From NCBI GenBank assembly GCA_022410635.1, contig JAJVDF010000221.1:1260096-1324095 (forward strand): a DNA stretch of 64,000 bases. Direction: 5' to 3'. Within the stretch, counting starts at the first letter, position 1; every line of letters begins with the position of its first letter. The notes under the pieces were generated by a model. The model ran no database searches, was not told the DNA's origin, and saw only the letters and a list, made by a program, of their open reading frames with translations. The stretch comes from Tretioscincus oriximinensis. Lineage: Eukaryota; Chordata; Lepidosauria; Squamata; Gymnophthalmidae. Position numbers and translations under genes: made by a program. This document shows positions 45,203 to 56,118 of the stretch, piece after piece.

Positions 45203-45355
45203 ATGAAGGGCAGCTCTGAAGTTCCTTCAGAGACATCTGGGAATTTCAGCTCTGTCTTCAAGGACAACTTGGAAGCTGCCTTGGAAAGTGATGTGGAACT
45301 TAACAACTAACCTAGAGGACAGCTCTGAAGCTGCCTTCAAAGACAGTTGGGAAAG
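45203..45355. repeat. Two diverged copies of a ~36-bp unit, ~110 bp apart
   Basis: GGCAGCTCTGAAGTTCCTTC followed by AGAGACATCTGGGAA near 45210 is echoed by GACAGCTCTGAAGCTGCCTTC...AAAGACAGTTGGGAA near 45316. A third, partial, copy (TCAGCTCTGTCTTCAAGGAC) lies between. Looks like an old tandem array. Confidence 0.5.
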
Positions 45356-45884
45356 CACTCTAGATTCAAGTTTACAACACCATCATTTCCTTTTCACTGC
45401 CCATCTTTTTTTCTTTTTTTTGAGGGGGTGATGGTCGTTTTTTATTGGTGTTACTACTTATTTGATGTGGAATACTATTATTTCCACACACACAACGTGA
45501 GAACAGTGAGTTTCCTAAAACAGATTTCTGAACCTGTGCAAAAAGGACCTATGATTGTTCCTCTTTAAAATATTTGAATGCTAATCAAGTTGGACAGAAA
45601 AGAATAAAAGGAACTGGTTGCATGATTGACTAGCATATGAGTATTTCCGAGAGGAACAACCACAGAAGTAGCAGGCAAACATAAGCAATGGTTTCCCAGA
45701 TCTAGTGAAAGCAGTAGAAGACAGTTGCTGGATCTTCTGGAGATCCCGCAGTGTTGTTATCTGGAGGAAATTTAAAGTTGTGTTTATCACCTCTAGACAA
45801 TAAGAGAAAACCACATTTTTAAGCAATATTCTGGACTAAAGGCCATATAAAGTAATTGCTTGAAGTCCAGTTGGGCAGCAGAGT

Positions 45885-45980
45885 GAGGCAATGAATTTTT
45901 AACTTTTGTAAGCCGCCCTGGACACCTTCGGGGGGAAGGGCGGGGTAAAAATCTTTAAATAAATAAAAAATAAAAATAAA
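45885..45980 (+). mobile_element. L2/SINE-type 3' tail
   Basis: TTTTGTAAGCCGCCCTGGAC, CTTCGGGGGGAAGGGCGGGG, then TAAAAATCTTTAAATAAATA. This is the 3' tail of an L2-like LINE or the SINE that uses it. Confidence 0.6.
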
Positions 45981-46082
45981 ATGTCTGCTTTACACTGGTA
46001 TGACACACAACACTGGTATTTTGTCAGTGTGGAATATGCTCCAGTGCACATGTACTGGCTCTTATACATGTGCAGTGGCTGT

Positions 46083-46341
46083 TTTCACTTCACATACCAT
46101 CATGCACATGTGCAGTGTCTTGAAGTGAAGAGGCCAACTGTCACACCGGCCTCTTGCTTTATACCCCGGCGCGCACCCGGAAGTGCATCACAGGGCACCA
46201 TCTTTTTGGAGGTCATTTTGACCTCTGAAAACATGGCGACGCCCACGAGAGGAGCCCCCTGCCTCCGTGGCCGGTAAGAAGCAGCTCCCCTTAACTGGGG
46301 CCGTTTTATTTCACTTCACACACCATCATGCACATGTGCAG
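46083..46341. repeat. 33-bp direct repeats flanking a CpG-rich 193-bp insertion
   Basis: TTTCACTTCACATACCATCA...CATGTGCAG at 46083-46115 is repeated at 46309-46341 with one substitution. Between them (46116-46308) lies a CpG-rich segment (CCCCGGCGCGCACCCGG, CATGGCGACGCCCACGAG) with a TATA-like CTTTATA, an ATG in good context and a consensus donor GGCCGGTAAGAAG. CpG density is far above the surroundings. Could be an unusual transposon, a processed promoter/first exon, or a duplicated array. Confidence 0.6.
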
Positions 46342-46730
46342 GAGGCCATTTTATCTGGAAGGGATTGTCTAATCAGGCAACCAGTACGTAGGTTTTCATG
46401 TTCTTCTGAGAAAATCTGCATTGAGAGTTAAATTTTCACAGAATAGGAAAATAAGCATGATTTCTATCCAATATAGCATTGAGATGTTGCTATTTCCACA
46501 GAACCCTGTTGCCATACTATAATGGCATTTTAAAAAACTTTATTCTAGATGGGTTTAGAATTTTAGAAAATATATATGAAAAGCACTTATGAGAAGGTAA
46601 GGCATGGCACTAGAGTTCCTATCTTATTTTCATCTCATTTTCAAATAATCTCTAATGCTCTTTGGATATGCTTTCTAGTCTAATGTACATTAATTTCTTT
46701 TTAGTCATGGAGTAACCACTTCATAGACTA

Positions 46731-46912
46731 AGGTCCTGTCCCCACTGGGCCTTATTATGGGCTATATCTTGGAATATGAGCCTGCCATCTACATGCTTCT
46801 GTGGACTATGGCAGGCCCCAAATGGGGCCTGCCACAGACTACACTGGCACGTGGATGGCCAAGCTCTGTCCAGAGATACAGCCCATAATAAGGCTCATTG
46901 GGGACAGGACCT
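46731..46912. mobile_element. Foldback MITE, CCCCACTGGGCCTTATTATG family, intact copy
   Basis: Starts AGGTCCTGTCCCCACTGGGC and ends with the complement (CCCAATGAGCCTTATTAT... reversed). Arms include CTTATTATGGGCTATATCTT. A central hairpin (GGCAGGCCCC / GGGGCCTGCC) completes the palindrome, 182 bp in all. Fragments of the same unit are found at 4566-4660, 31085-31235, 55448-55550 and after it at 46913-47010. Confidence 0.8.
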
Positions 46913-47029
46913 AAATGAAACAAAATATCTAGTTTCACACTAGTTTGCACTGACATGTGGACAGTAGCCCCCTACTCTGTGATACAATCCAGAATAAGGC
47001 TCCTGCAGAAAAGGCATAAGTCACTTACT

Positions 47030-47240
47030 TATTTATTTACATTTATATTCTGTCCTATACCCAAAGGTCTCTGATATCCATTAAGAATAAAGCAGATTAA
47101 AATACAACAATTAAAAATTAAACAATGTCTTCAAAGAGGGGAATTTTTGCCTCAGCCAAAGGCAAAGGTGAATAGATGCATCTTCACCTGAATGTGTCGA
47201 AAAATGGTTGTAACTGATGAACCAGGTGTAGTTGAAAAAA
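47030..47240 (-). mobile_element. LINE 3'-end fragment, antisense
   Basis: TTTACATTTATATTCTGTCC, TATACCCAAAGGTCTCTGAT then CCTCAGCCAAAGGCAAAGGT. Parallels 8900-9100. Confidence 0.5.
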
Positions 47241-47879
47241 GGCACTTCAGAAATGCTTTGCTTTTAAAAAACATATGTGAACACAGCTACAGATGGGTAA
47301 CCAGTGGAAGGTCTGTGTTATGTTTTTATTTATGCTATCAAAAATTGGTTTGAAAGACACATTGGTTTCTTTTATTCTCCTCAGCAACCCTGTAATTTCA
47401 TTTATAGTTATAACCAAAAACTGGTAGGCAGTGGGGAAAAGTGCTATCGATTCCTGACCATTGGCTAAATCATGGTTTTGCAACACAGTGACAAAGATAC
47501 AGATTTGCAAGTTTGTTTCAGGTAAAACAAAGGAGAGAAGAACAGAAGGGATATTCATATGGGAATTGTATCAAGATTCATATCCAAGTTCAAAGGTTTG
47601 GCATTAAAGCAAACTAGTTTTTTATAAATCTGGGCAAATATTGCAACTTTGAAAGATGTTGAACAGGAATAAGGAACTTCAAATGCACCTGTGACAAACT
47701 GAAAACAGTACTGTGAAATTTTGAGTTTGTGATTACAAAAATATTGTAAAATAAAATTTATTTAGTGATTTAAGATTCATTACACTTGGAATTAATGTTT
47801 GTTTACAGTGAGAAGAGCAGAAAAGATTGAATGGCATAAGCTCCTTTAGCTTCTATATCTGGATGTGTCCAATTGATTT

Positions 47880-48780
47880 TGAGAGAGTTTTATTAATGAT
47901 TAATCCATTGACCATATCATAAATACAAAATAATACTAAAAAAACTTGTCCATTAAAAATGTTTAAAACTGAGTTAAAACATTTAAAACAATTATAATCA
48001 ATAAATCTATATTTAAAATCATTTTAAAACAATTGAAAACTGGGTTAAAACATTTAAACAATTACAATCAGTAAATGTACATCACCACCCCCAGTTATAA
48101 ATGAAGTTCTGATCTTATTGGCCTTAGCTATAAATGCTGCTACTCTCATTGTAGTTAGTTTGTTGGTACCTTTTAATAATAAATGCGTTTTATCTTGGTT
48201 ATTCATTCTATAAACATTTTTCAAACATGGAGCCAGTAACTGCTCTCTCATAGTTTTACACAGGGAACAGTCCAAGAAGAAATGGGACATATCACTTTTG
48301 CATCACAAATACAGAGCCTGTTTTGTCTCAGGGTTTTATCATATCTCCCCATATTGATCATTATTTTTAACTGATCAAATCTCGCTTTGGTAAACAGTAT
48401 TCTAAAATAACGTGGAATATTGAAGTGATACTCCTCCAGCTTAAATTGAGATTGATAGGCGGTTAAATATGGAATTGATTTAGCTGTTGTGATAGATATC
48501 AAATCATTTTGTGTTTCTATGCCACTGATTTGCTGGATGAGAATATATCTTGATTTGTCTCCCATTTGGCCTGAAACAAGTAAGGAGAGGCCCAGCCAGG
48601 ACATCTTTTAATCCAGTTTAACCAACCATCCAGAACTGATAGGCTATCCATCTTGTTCTTCCAAACACGAGCAAGGAAGTCTATCCCTCTACATGTGATT
48701 TAACTTTATCCAATATCCAATTTGTCTCCCTAAGATTTGACATATTAGGGGAGGTATAGCTAATTCTGCTTGTACTGTAG
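47880..48780 (-). mobile_element. LINE with Cys/His C-terminus, antisense
   Basis: The minus strand reads through an ORF2 end (48054-48780) into an AT-rich 3' UTR (47880-48060), where AAACTGAGTTAAAACATTTA and AAACTGGGTTAAAACATTTA repeat about 80 bp apart. The protein part is described separately. The clade is uncertain. Confidence 0.55.
48054..48604 (-). pseudogene. LINE ORF2 C-terminal domain, frameshifted
   Basis: Two overlapping minus-strand frames: 48248-48604 (LEEYHFNIPRYFRILFTKAR, QLKIMINMGRYDKT, NRLCICDAKVI) and 48054-48290 (SHFFLDCSLCKTMREQLLAP). Joined by a shift near 48270, they follow the pattern R-x-L-F-T-x-A-R-F... C-x-C ... H-F-x-x-x-C, a Cys/His finger at the end of LINE reverse-transcriptase proteins. 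The sister copy is at 17215-17530. The stop-free length exceeds 100 codons in the first frame, but the RT domain itself is missing. Confidence 0.65.
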
Positions 48781-49451
48781 CTGATGGAGCTGATTTGTTT
48801 ACACCTAACAGCAAGCACAGTTATTTTAATTGGAAAGTTTCTAATTTTTGCAGATTTGAAAACCCACAGATTTCTGCTTCCGACAATAAAAAAGGTAGCA
48901 CTTTTGCTTTTAACACTTTACTGGCTGGCATTGCAATACCAGGGTATTATATAATGCACTGGCTGCTGACGTGGCTTTGATTTTGAAACCTTTTTGCATT
49001 ATCATTTTGCTTGAAACCTTTTTTTACTTTATTGTTTTATTTTAGTACAGAACTTTACAATTGTTAGTAGAGGAAAGACTTCACCGAACAGGGATAATTT
49101 TGGTGACTTTTTGAAGGACTGAATTGTTTTCAAAAAAGCATGCATGTAATTTGGGAAGGAGGTTGTTTCGTTTTTAATGTAAGGCTATTTCAGTCTGTTT
49201 GAAATATTTTCTCACTGAAGGATTATTAAACCATCCTTTACAAGAGAAGTACGCTTAACATGGCTGGTTCCTTTATTCTACCAGCTTGACAGTCTTCTGG
49301 CATATATCAAGTGGAATTCAGAGATACTGTTGTTGGCAGCAGCAACCTTTTATTACCCCCATCCCCACCCCCCCGGTACCGAAGAGAATCTCACGACTTG
49401 CAGTTTCCATTGAGAAGAACCAAAAATATACTGCTAACTAATGACTTTGGA

Positions 49452-49854
49452 AGTCAATTTCAGAGAAATAGCCGTGTTAGTCTAGCAGAAAGTCCAGCAA
49501 AGGGGCTAGCAGCACTATGAGACTAACTTGAGAAAAGTGGTTGGCATAAGCTTTCATAGACAGGTCTACTTCTTCAGATGCTGAGGGACTAATGCCAGGG
49601 TCAGGTATTTATAGGGAAATGTGTATGGGAGAAGACAAAGCATATGCAACTGTAGGGAGGTGTTGAATTGCAGGTAAATAGCAGGAACTAATCTCCTTAA
49701 AAAGACAGGTGAATAGCAGGAACTAATCCTCTTATGTAAAAAAGTGCCTGGGGCAACAAGGTGCAATGTCTGGTAGAGAATCAATCAAATACTTAACAGG
49801 TGTCATAAAAATGTATAGTTGGCCAGGAAACCATTGTCTCTGTTAAGTCCTTTG
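49452..49854 (-). mobile_element. Penelope-like insertion with 14-bp target duplication
   Basis: CTAATGACTTTGGA occurs at 49438-49451 and again at 49855-49868. Between them, antisense, lie the element's end (TTTCAGAGAAATAGCCGTGT, GTCTAGCAGAAAGTCCAGCA, CTACTTCTTCAGATGCTGAG) and about 270 bp of body with an imperfect internal duplication (AATAGCAGGAACTAATCTCC / AATAGCAGGAACTAATCCTC). This is the best-delimited copy in the window. Confidence 0.75.
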
Positions 49855-50479
49855 CTAATGACTTTGGAGATAAACTTCAAAATGATATAAGCGACTGAAG
49901 CAAGTGTTTTTAACTACAATATTTCTAATATTTTCCTGCTTTAAAAAAAATGAAAAATGACTCACAAAGTTTCTCTTAAATTTCTCTTAAGTTTCTTTTA
50001 AATTCAAGAATATGAATGAAAAGGGTTCATTCATTTAATGATGTTTGTATTTTTATTATATATTGTACTATATACTATATTCTTCTTTATTATAATTTAA
50101 AAGACAATTCCCCCAAATATTATAACAATTTTACTCATATGTGTGCTGTAATAATAACATATAGTAGTTGAACTTGGAATATTTCAATGGAGTTCCAATA
50201 CGAGTAACATTACTCTTTTCAACATCTCAATATATATTTTGGATAGATGGGAACCACTTATTATCAACACTAGATGATAAATCTAATAAGTTCTTTTAGA
50301 AGTCTCAGTATTTTATAGTGATTATTTCTTTACTTTTAGATGCTGTCATTGAAGGTGCTAAAGAAGGAATCAGTTTAGATATCCACTTTTCTTAAATATT
50401 AACTGATGATATTCTAATGTAGTGCTGTGCTAACTGCATGCCACATCCTGACATATCAGAGAAAGGAAACTATTATTAC

Positions 50480-50698
50480 CTGGGTACAGTATTGGAGACC
50501 GAAGAGAATATCATCAAACACAGGGTAAGCCTCTGATAAGTTGCCTTCATTGTCCTCTTGACCAGATGACAGTAGTGCAGCTATCATAATGATAGACAAT
50601 GAGAAGGAGGTTGCATCCCCACACACAATACTTAGGGAGGTGGAAACAACATCATCTTCCATCCACCCCCCAAGATCAGGCATGTTAAAATCTACATG
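50480..50698 (-). CDS. Speculative 73-codon exon, unrecognised protein
   Basis: On the minus strand the frame from 50698 runs 73 codons (HVDFNMPDLGGWMEDDVV...DDILFGLQYCTQ) without a stop and is bounded by AG at 50699-50700 (after GGACTTTTT) and by CAG|GTAATA at 50480/50479, so the length is an exact multiple of three with phase 0 on both sides. The peptide is acidic, with a hydrophobic core (SFSLSIIMIAALLSS). I do not recognise the family. The pyrimidine tract is weak and a chance frame remains likelier than not; neighbours are repeats. Confidence 0.15.
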
Positions 50699-50869
50699 CT
50701 AAAAAGTCCGCTGTTGCAGAATTTTTAGCCACTGCAGTTTGAGCGATTCAACAGCAGGCACTTTGTAAAATCCAAAAAAAAAACTTTTAGGAGACATCCA
50801 GCAATGAGAACAAAGCAAATTCATCTTGGCTAGCATAAAGGCACCACGTGGGACGTGCCTGTGATCCCA

Positions 50870-50965
50870 TAGAAAGAAGAGAACTGCTTTTATTCTGAAA
50901 TATCCATGCTTTATTCTGGAATATCTAGATACAGCAGAATAAGGGAATGGATGTGGTCCCGTCTC
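50870..50965. repeat. Fragment of the palindromic ATATCCATGCTTTATTCTGG family
   Basis: CTGAAATATCCATGCTTTAT followed by TCTGGAATATCTAGATACAG parallels the second half of 1854-1943. Confidence 0.4.
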
Positions 50966-51599
50966 ATTCCCCCGATTCTCTGCCACCATGGGTTTTTTCC
51001 CCTACCTTTTTAAAAGCAACCATTATTTTCCTTCGTATCTTTTTTCCTTGGCCCTTTTGTTTTATTTATTTTTTGTTTGATCCATAGCAAAGACTGACAT
51101 GATTATCTTTCCTGGTTTGCTTATGATGCATATAGAATGTTTTAGCTAGTCATTATCACCACAACATTTCTCAGTGTGCTATACTCTGAATTTGAATGAT
51201 GCAGGAAATAACATTTTGAAATAATTGCACAGTATTTCAGGTCAAAGTGTTAGCAACTGGAAAAGCACATCCAGCTAGTTAAAAGGGTCCACAAGGGAAA
51301 GGCATTCAGTGTACAGATGTTGTTTCTGTGCATGGAGCTACACAACCTCCACACCTTTTCCTTGCACTGCTTTACAGCACTAAACAGATAAAAGGTACCA
51401 ATCACCCACTTGAAGAATTGTAACATCTTAGAGCTACAGGAAGCCATTTATACCACTAACTTCCTTGCTTTATGTAGGACCAAATCAAAGCATCTCTAAG
51501 AATGTCTGCCTAACCACTGACTGATCACAGTGACTGAGCTTCCACTGCCTTACTCAGACAATCAATTCAACTCAGTAGCAGGCAGAGGGAGCTTCCCCA

Positions 51600-52030
51600 C
51601 AACATGTTTCGCTTTGCTATATCATTTACACCGTATGTAAGCAGGTGTTTGCATTCGCTTTCATGCTAGACTTGTCTACAGACTTCAAGCTGGCTCCCGA
51701 CTTTGGGGTGCACTCCTTTCCTTCTGCTCTGAGGGCCTCTTGCCTGCCTGCAGTTCCTCAGCACCCACAATGGAAAATAAGATTGGTGTTGATTGCTTTG
51801 ACAGGAAGACCTCTTGCGGAGATATCTTTTGAGACCGGCCTAAGATTGCTTTGCGTTTTCATCGCTCCCAGGAGACCCACCTGCCACCTTATTTTTCTAG
51901 TCCCTCTTCTTGGGGGGAGGTTCCATACAGTGGAAGGACCAAGTCAGGAGTTCAGTCCTTTGCCTTTGATGTTAGTCCACATACAAATTTTATACACATG
52001 TACATGCACACCCTAGTTGATAAGTCATTG
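51600..52030. other. Unassigned GC-richer stretch with a 123-codon open frame
   Basis: Plus-strand frame 51645-52016 is the longest open stretch not explained by a repeat here. The translation has no domain I know, no repeats and ordinary composition. No splice-site pair stands out. Possibly a decayed unknown repeat. Confidence 0.25.
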
Positions 52031-53370
52031 CGAAAAATGTAATGGTCTCTCGCAGTGTAGTGAATTTAGATTAAAATTTAGCTGTGTGCAACTTAGTTTG
52101 AAAGGATTTCCTCTTTTCCTGATGGATATTCTTACACTAAAAGTTTACTGAAGGTGGATTTAAACTTGGGTGTCACCAATCCAACTTCAGTACACTTTAG
52201 AAGGAGTAGGATTCAAGGAGAGAAGAGGCAAAGGACAAAGAGGATAGAGATAAAGAGGCCAGAGGCCACGGGAGATTGGATGTGCTGTTCGTAGGATGGC
52301 AGCTGAAATCATCAACTCTTAATGCTCCTAGGTAGAGCAGTAGCAGAGGGTCTGCCCAGGAGATGGAATATGGGGAAGGGCTGCAAATAGGAGAAGTGGC
52401 CATGAGGTAAGAGATTACCCTCTCTCTCTCCCCTTCATCCCTGTACTTACCCTTAGCCAATGGCCATTATTCCAGAGTTTACGGGTAGCCTGTTTCCACC
52501 TCTCTTCTGCTGGCCACTAAAACCACTGTGCTTGTCCAAGTGTGTGTTGAGAGATCCTAGCCTCACCAGCTCTCATGACATAGACTTTCCAGAGAAGGAT
52601 TCAGAGGAATAAGCAGAGAACACTAAACTGAGGCTGTAGAATCAGAATCTAAAATCCTTTCAGGATTAGAGCAAAGGACATGATTGTGAGAATAGCTGGG
52701 GATTTTCCAGCTAGACCCCAGCTCTGGAACTACCTAGCCTCCTGATGGTGGGTCTGGGGAATACTTCATCCCCAGAGCCCTAGGAACAGCAGAAAAGAAA
52801 GCTACAAGCAGATTTACAACATAGCAATAGATTAGATGCTATGGGACGAGCTTAGATGCTTAGTCCTTACAGAACAAACATTTCTCAGCTGCAGAGAGTG
52901 ATTGGTAGATGAAGTTTTGGTATCTAAGAAGAAGAATACCAGCTGAGCTACCTTGTGGTAACAATGTTTCATTAGACACGCCTCCCTCCTCATTGAGCAG
53001 AAGCTCTCCCTATGGGTTTCTACCCAATCAGGAGACATAAGCAATTCAAAATTTACTTTTAAATATAATTAGATTAGATTAGAAGAAGATTGGACAGACT
53101 ACTACTATTTGCTTCACCATTGAAATGCTCTTGCCATAAGGAATCTGAAAGTCTGACATATGAAGAAGCTTTTGGAGTAAGAGACTCATATTGATTCCAC
53201 ACTGGAAAATATGCTGGACTTGCAAGTGTACTGGGAGTCTCCATTTGGCACACGAATGAAGTCTAAGGTTATTTGTGAACTGGTCCTTTTTCTGGATTAT
53301 ATCTTAAAATAGGGACCCACCAGCCACATGGAAAAGGTGGGGAGATTACAGCAGGATCACGCCTCTATTC
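52031..53370. other. Unassigned intergenic DNA
   Basis: No gene recognised. About 53270-53320 (CTTTTTCTGGATTATATCTT) recalls the CCCCACTGAGCCTTATT foldback family. Confidence 0.4.
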
Positions 53371-53372
53371 TG

Positions 53373-53608
53373 GAGCCAGTTTGGTGTAGTGGTTAGAGTG
53401 TTGGACTCTTATCTGGTAGCCTCCCGGTTCGAGTCCCCACTCCTCCAGCTGGGTGACCCTGGGCCAGTCACAGTTCTTTAGAACTCTCTCAGTAGACACC
53501 TACTTCACAGGGTGTCTGTTGTGGAGAAAGCAACAAAAGCTGTGTGCGCTTTTGGTTGGCTGCCCTGAGACCTTCAGGTATAGGGCGGGATATAAATAAA
53601 TAAATAAT
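53373..53608 (+). mobile_element. Sauria-type tRNA-derived SINE, sense, well preserved
   Basis: Head with pol III box A (TAGTGGTTAGAGT, 53387-53399) and box B (GGTTCGAGTCC, 53426-53436), body CTGGGTGACCCTGGGCCAGT, and a LINE-like tail CTGAGACCTTCAGGTATAGG then GCGGGATATAAATAAATAAA. A SINE of this kind is transcribed by RNA polymerase III and moved by a partner LINE. No clear target duplication is visible. Not a functional tRNA gene. Confidence 0.9.
53387..53436 (+). promoter_or_regulatory. Pol III internal promoter of the SINE (boxes A and B)
   Basis: Box A and box B as above, 27 bp apart, at tRNA-like spacing. Box B matches the GGTTCGANTCC consensus exactly. Confidence 0.8.
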
Positions 53609-53724
53609 CAGAAATAAGGACTAATAAAGAAAGGGAGATCCCATTCAGAGCCTATCTTAAATTGCACTATCAATATGGAGGGGAGTCTCTTAGTATACCT
53701 GCTGGTCTAGAATATTTATTATCA

Positions 53725-53830
53725 TCTATTTTATTTACTTATTTAAACTTGTATCATGCCCTACACCAGAAAGTCTCAAGGCAGCTGACAATAAAAGCAA
53801 TAATACGTTTTAATAGTAGTCAGTTTGCAA
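53725..53830 (-). mobile_element. LINE 3'-end fragment, antisense
   Basis: TTTATTTACTTATTTAAACT, GTATCATGCCCTACACCAGA and AAGTCTCAAGGCAGCTGACA: the antisense tail motif seen at 8885 and 47040. Confidence 0.5.
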
Positions 53831-53874
53831 CCATCCTGAATTACAAATTTTCAGTATTCTGCAGCCTTCAAATG

Positions 53875-54831
53875 CTCAAACATTTCTTGCTTCAAAGTGA
53901 TCTATTGAAATTGGGTGAGTGGGCATCAAAGTGGCAAATGCACTTCAAATTAAGCAAGTGCAAGGTCATGCACATTGGGGCAAAGAACCCCAACTACTCC
54001 TACCACCTGATGGGAACCAAGCTTTCTGTGAACGAGCAAGAAAAGGATCTTGGGGTGTTGCTAGACAATTCAATGAAGATATCAACCCAGTGTGCAGCAG
54101 CAGCAAAAAAAAGGCAAATTGTTGGGGATGATTAGGAAAGGAATTGAAAACAAGTCAGCAAATGTTGTTTTACCTCTTTATAAATCTGTGGTGAGGCCAC
54201 ATTTGGAATACAGTTCTGGACACCACATCTCAAGAGGGATACTGTGGAACCAGAAAAGGGCAACAAGAATGATCAAGGGTCTGGAGCACCTCCCTTATGA
54301 AGTCAGGCTGCAATGTCTGGGCCTCTTCAGCCTCGAAAGGCAAAGTTTGAGAGGTGATATGATTGAAGTGTACAAAATTATGCATGGGATGGATAGGGTG
54401 ACTAGAGAAAAAATGTTTTCTCTATCACACAACACTAGGACCAGAGGGCACTCCTTAAAATTGATGGGTAGAAAAGTGAGAATAGACAAAGGAAAGTATT
54501 TTTTCACCCAGAGGGTCATCGGGCTGTGGAATTTACCTCCTGAAGAGGTGCTGGTAGCTAACAGCTTGGATAGTTTCAAGACAAGACTAGAAAGGTTTAT
54601 GGACACCAAGGGTATAAATGCATACTAGGATGGATGTCGTAATGCTGCCTCGGGCTGGAGCAACAGTCAGTACTCCTGAAATGCCATTTGCAAGGGAGTC
54701 ATGAACAGATGCATATTTTGCTTTCTTCTGTTCAGACTGCCCAGGTGCATCTGGTGGGCCTCTGTGTGACATAGAATGCTGGACTAGATGGGCTCTGGCT
54801 CTATCCAGTATAGCTCTTCTTATGTTCTTAA
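53875..54831 (+). mobile_element. CR1 LINE (family B), sense, 5'-truncated
   Basis: Carries ORF2 C-terminus and the 3' UTR ending CAGTATAGCTCTTCTTATGT and TCTTA. The best-preserved CR1 of this family in the window. Related to 34188-34905 and 57053-57491. Confidence 0.93.
53919..54628 (+). pseudogene. CR1 ORF2 C-terminal region, one frameshift
   Basis: Frame one gives LGEWASKWQMHFKLSKCKVM, KDLGVLLDNSMKISTQ and AAAAKKRQIV; the next, from 54092, gives GMIRKGIENKSANVVLPLYK, VRPHLEYSSGHHI, GLFSLERQSLRGDMIEVYKI, MHGMDRVTREKMFSLSHNTR and ERFMDTKGINAY. A single frame change near 54110 (in a poly-A run) breaks continuity. This is the thumb and C-terminal part of the LINE reverse transcriptase; the catalytic domain is lost. 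Confidence 0.9.
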
Positions 54832-55316
54832 ACATAATTCTTTTTCTTTTTTACAAGTAGAAACTATTTTTTCTTAAAAATCTTGCCGTGTTTCATCTTT
54901 GCCTTAAAATATCACTACTGAGGGACAAAATCCCCAGAATAGATCTTTTAAAATAAAGTTGCTGAAAGATCTTCAGCTATAAGAAACTAAGTAAAGAACA
55001 GAAGCTGGGCAAGGTGCCACACATCACTATGGCCCTTAAAGTAGGAAGCTACATACTTCATGCCCCTCTACTCATAGCCACATGAATTAGATGTTTCTGC
55101 CTAACAAAAGCAGCAGGAAGAAGTAGCCCCAGAAGATTGATATTTCCTGCATCCTTCAAAACAGGATCAGGTAAACCATGCCATGAACAGCTGACGGATG
55201 CATTCATTGCCTCTTCAAAGAATAGTGGTGGAAAAGGAATGGTATTGTATGGTAAGGAATAGTCATGCTTATTTCTAACACTTCTTATACCAAGGGGTGG
55301 TACAAAAATACATATA
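54832..55316. other. Unassigned intergenic DNA
   Basis: No gene recognised. Confidence 0.4.
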
Positions 55317-55956
55317 CAGCTGAAACTTCTTTATAACGAACACCAATGGAAAAGCTGACTTCAATAAGTTATCACAGTAAACACCAGAAACCATTGCAAA
55401 AATAATGCACTCATATAACACCTAAACCATTGCAAAAGTGACTTTAAGACTCTGTCCTCACTGAGCCTTATTTTGGGCCTGCCATAGTCTACACTTGCAT
55501 GTGAATGCCGAGATATACCCAAGAATGAGGCTCACTGGGAACAATCGAGTCTTTCAGACTTAATACACTTGCAAACGTCAAAAACCATTGCAAAAATGAC
55601 TTCCCACCTTATCTTGCAAACTGCTATCCCTACCTTCCATATCGCCAGGGTAAATGTATTTATTTTTACATAGGATCCAATCATTGTCCAATCATCCATC
55701 GGATTCTGAGAATTTAATCCTGTCATTCATTGGTGGTTTGAAAATCTTTGGTGTAATTTACCCTGTGCTGAAAGCCCCACCTCTCTTGCACTTCAGTTTG
55801 TTATAACAAAGTCTTGCAGACTAAGCAGTTTGTTATACTGAAACTTTAGTTAGAATGAAGTTTGTTATAGTGGGGACATTTTTACAGTGGTGTTCTGCTG
55901 GGACTTTATCATTCGTTTGTTACATTGTGAATTTCATTATAATGAGGTTTCACCTA
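55317..55956. mobile_element. Pogo/Tigger-like non-autonomous transposon, copy 2, TA target
   Basis: CAGCTGAAACTTCTTTATAA on the left and AATGAGGTTTCACCTA on the right, with TA outside each end (55315-55316, 55957-55958). Same terminal and internal order as 30885-31677, including the CCATTGCAAAAATAATGCA-type sub-repeats and the 55448-55550 foldback. 640 bp. Confidence 0.85.
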
Positions 55957-55959
55957 TAC

Positions 55960-56118
55960 AACTGCTGATAGCAGCGCAGACAGTTATAGCAGCTGGATGG
56001 AAGGTATGCTTGGAATGGACTACTGAGAAATGGCATTATTATGTTTTAGAACAGATGCAATTTAACCTAATAAAACAAAACAGAGATTTAATGATGGGGT
56101 TATGGATCAGACAGAGGT
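55960..56118 (+). pseudogene. L1 ORF2 extreme C-terminus
   Basis: TAAQTVIAAGWKVCLEWTTE and MQFNLIKQNRDLMMGLWIRQ resemble the last helix of L1 ORF2 ('AA..IA..WK....T...W'). Only about 50 codons; the frame ends at TAG. Confidence 0.55.

Noticed and set aside
45981..46277. 98-codon frame ending in the CpG-rich insert
   Set aside because: It starts in unrelated repeats and crosses the insertion boundary; only the last part might be meaningful and is treated as a finding instead.
53387..53459. Possible tRNA gene
   Set aside because: Box A and B are intact, but no cloverleaf acceptor stem is formed and the unit continues into a LINE-like SINE tail.
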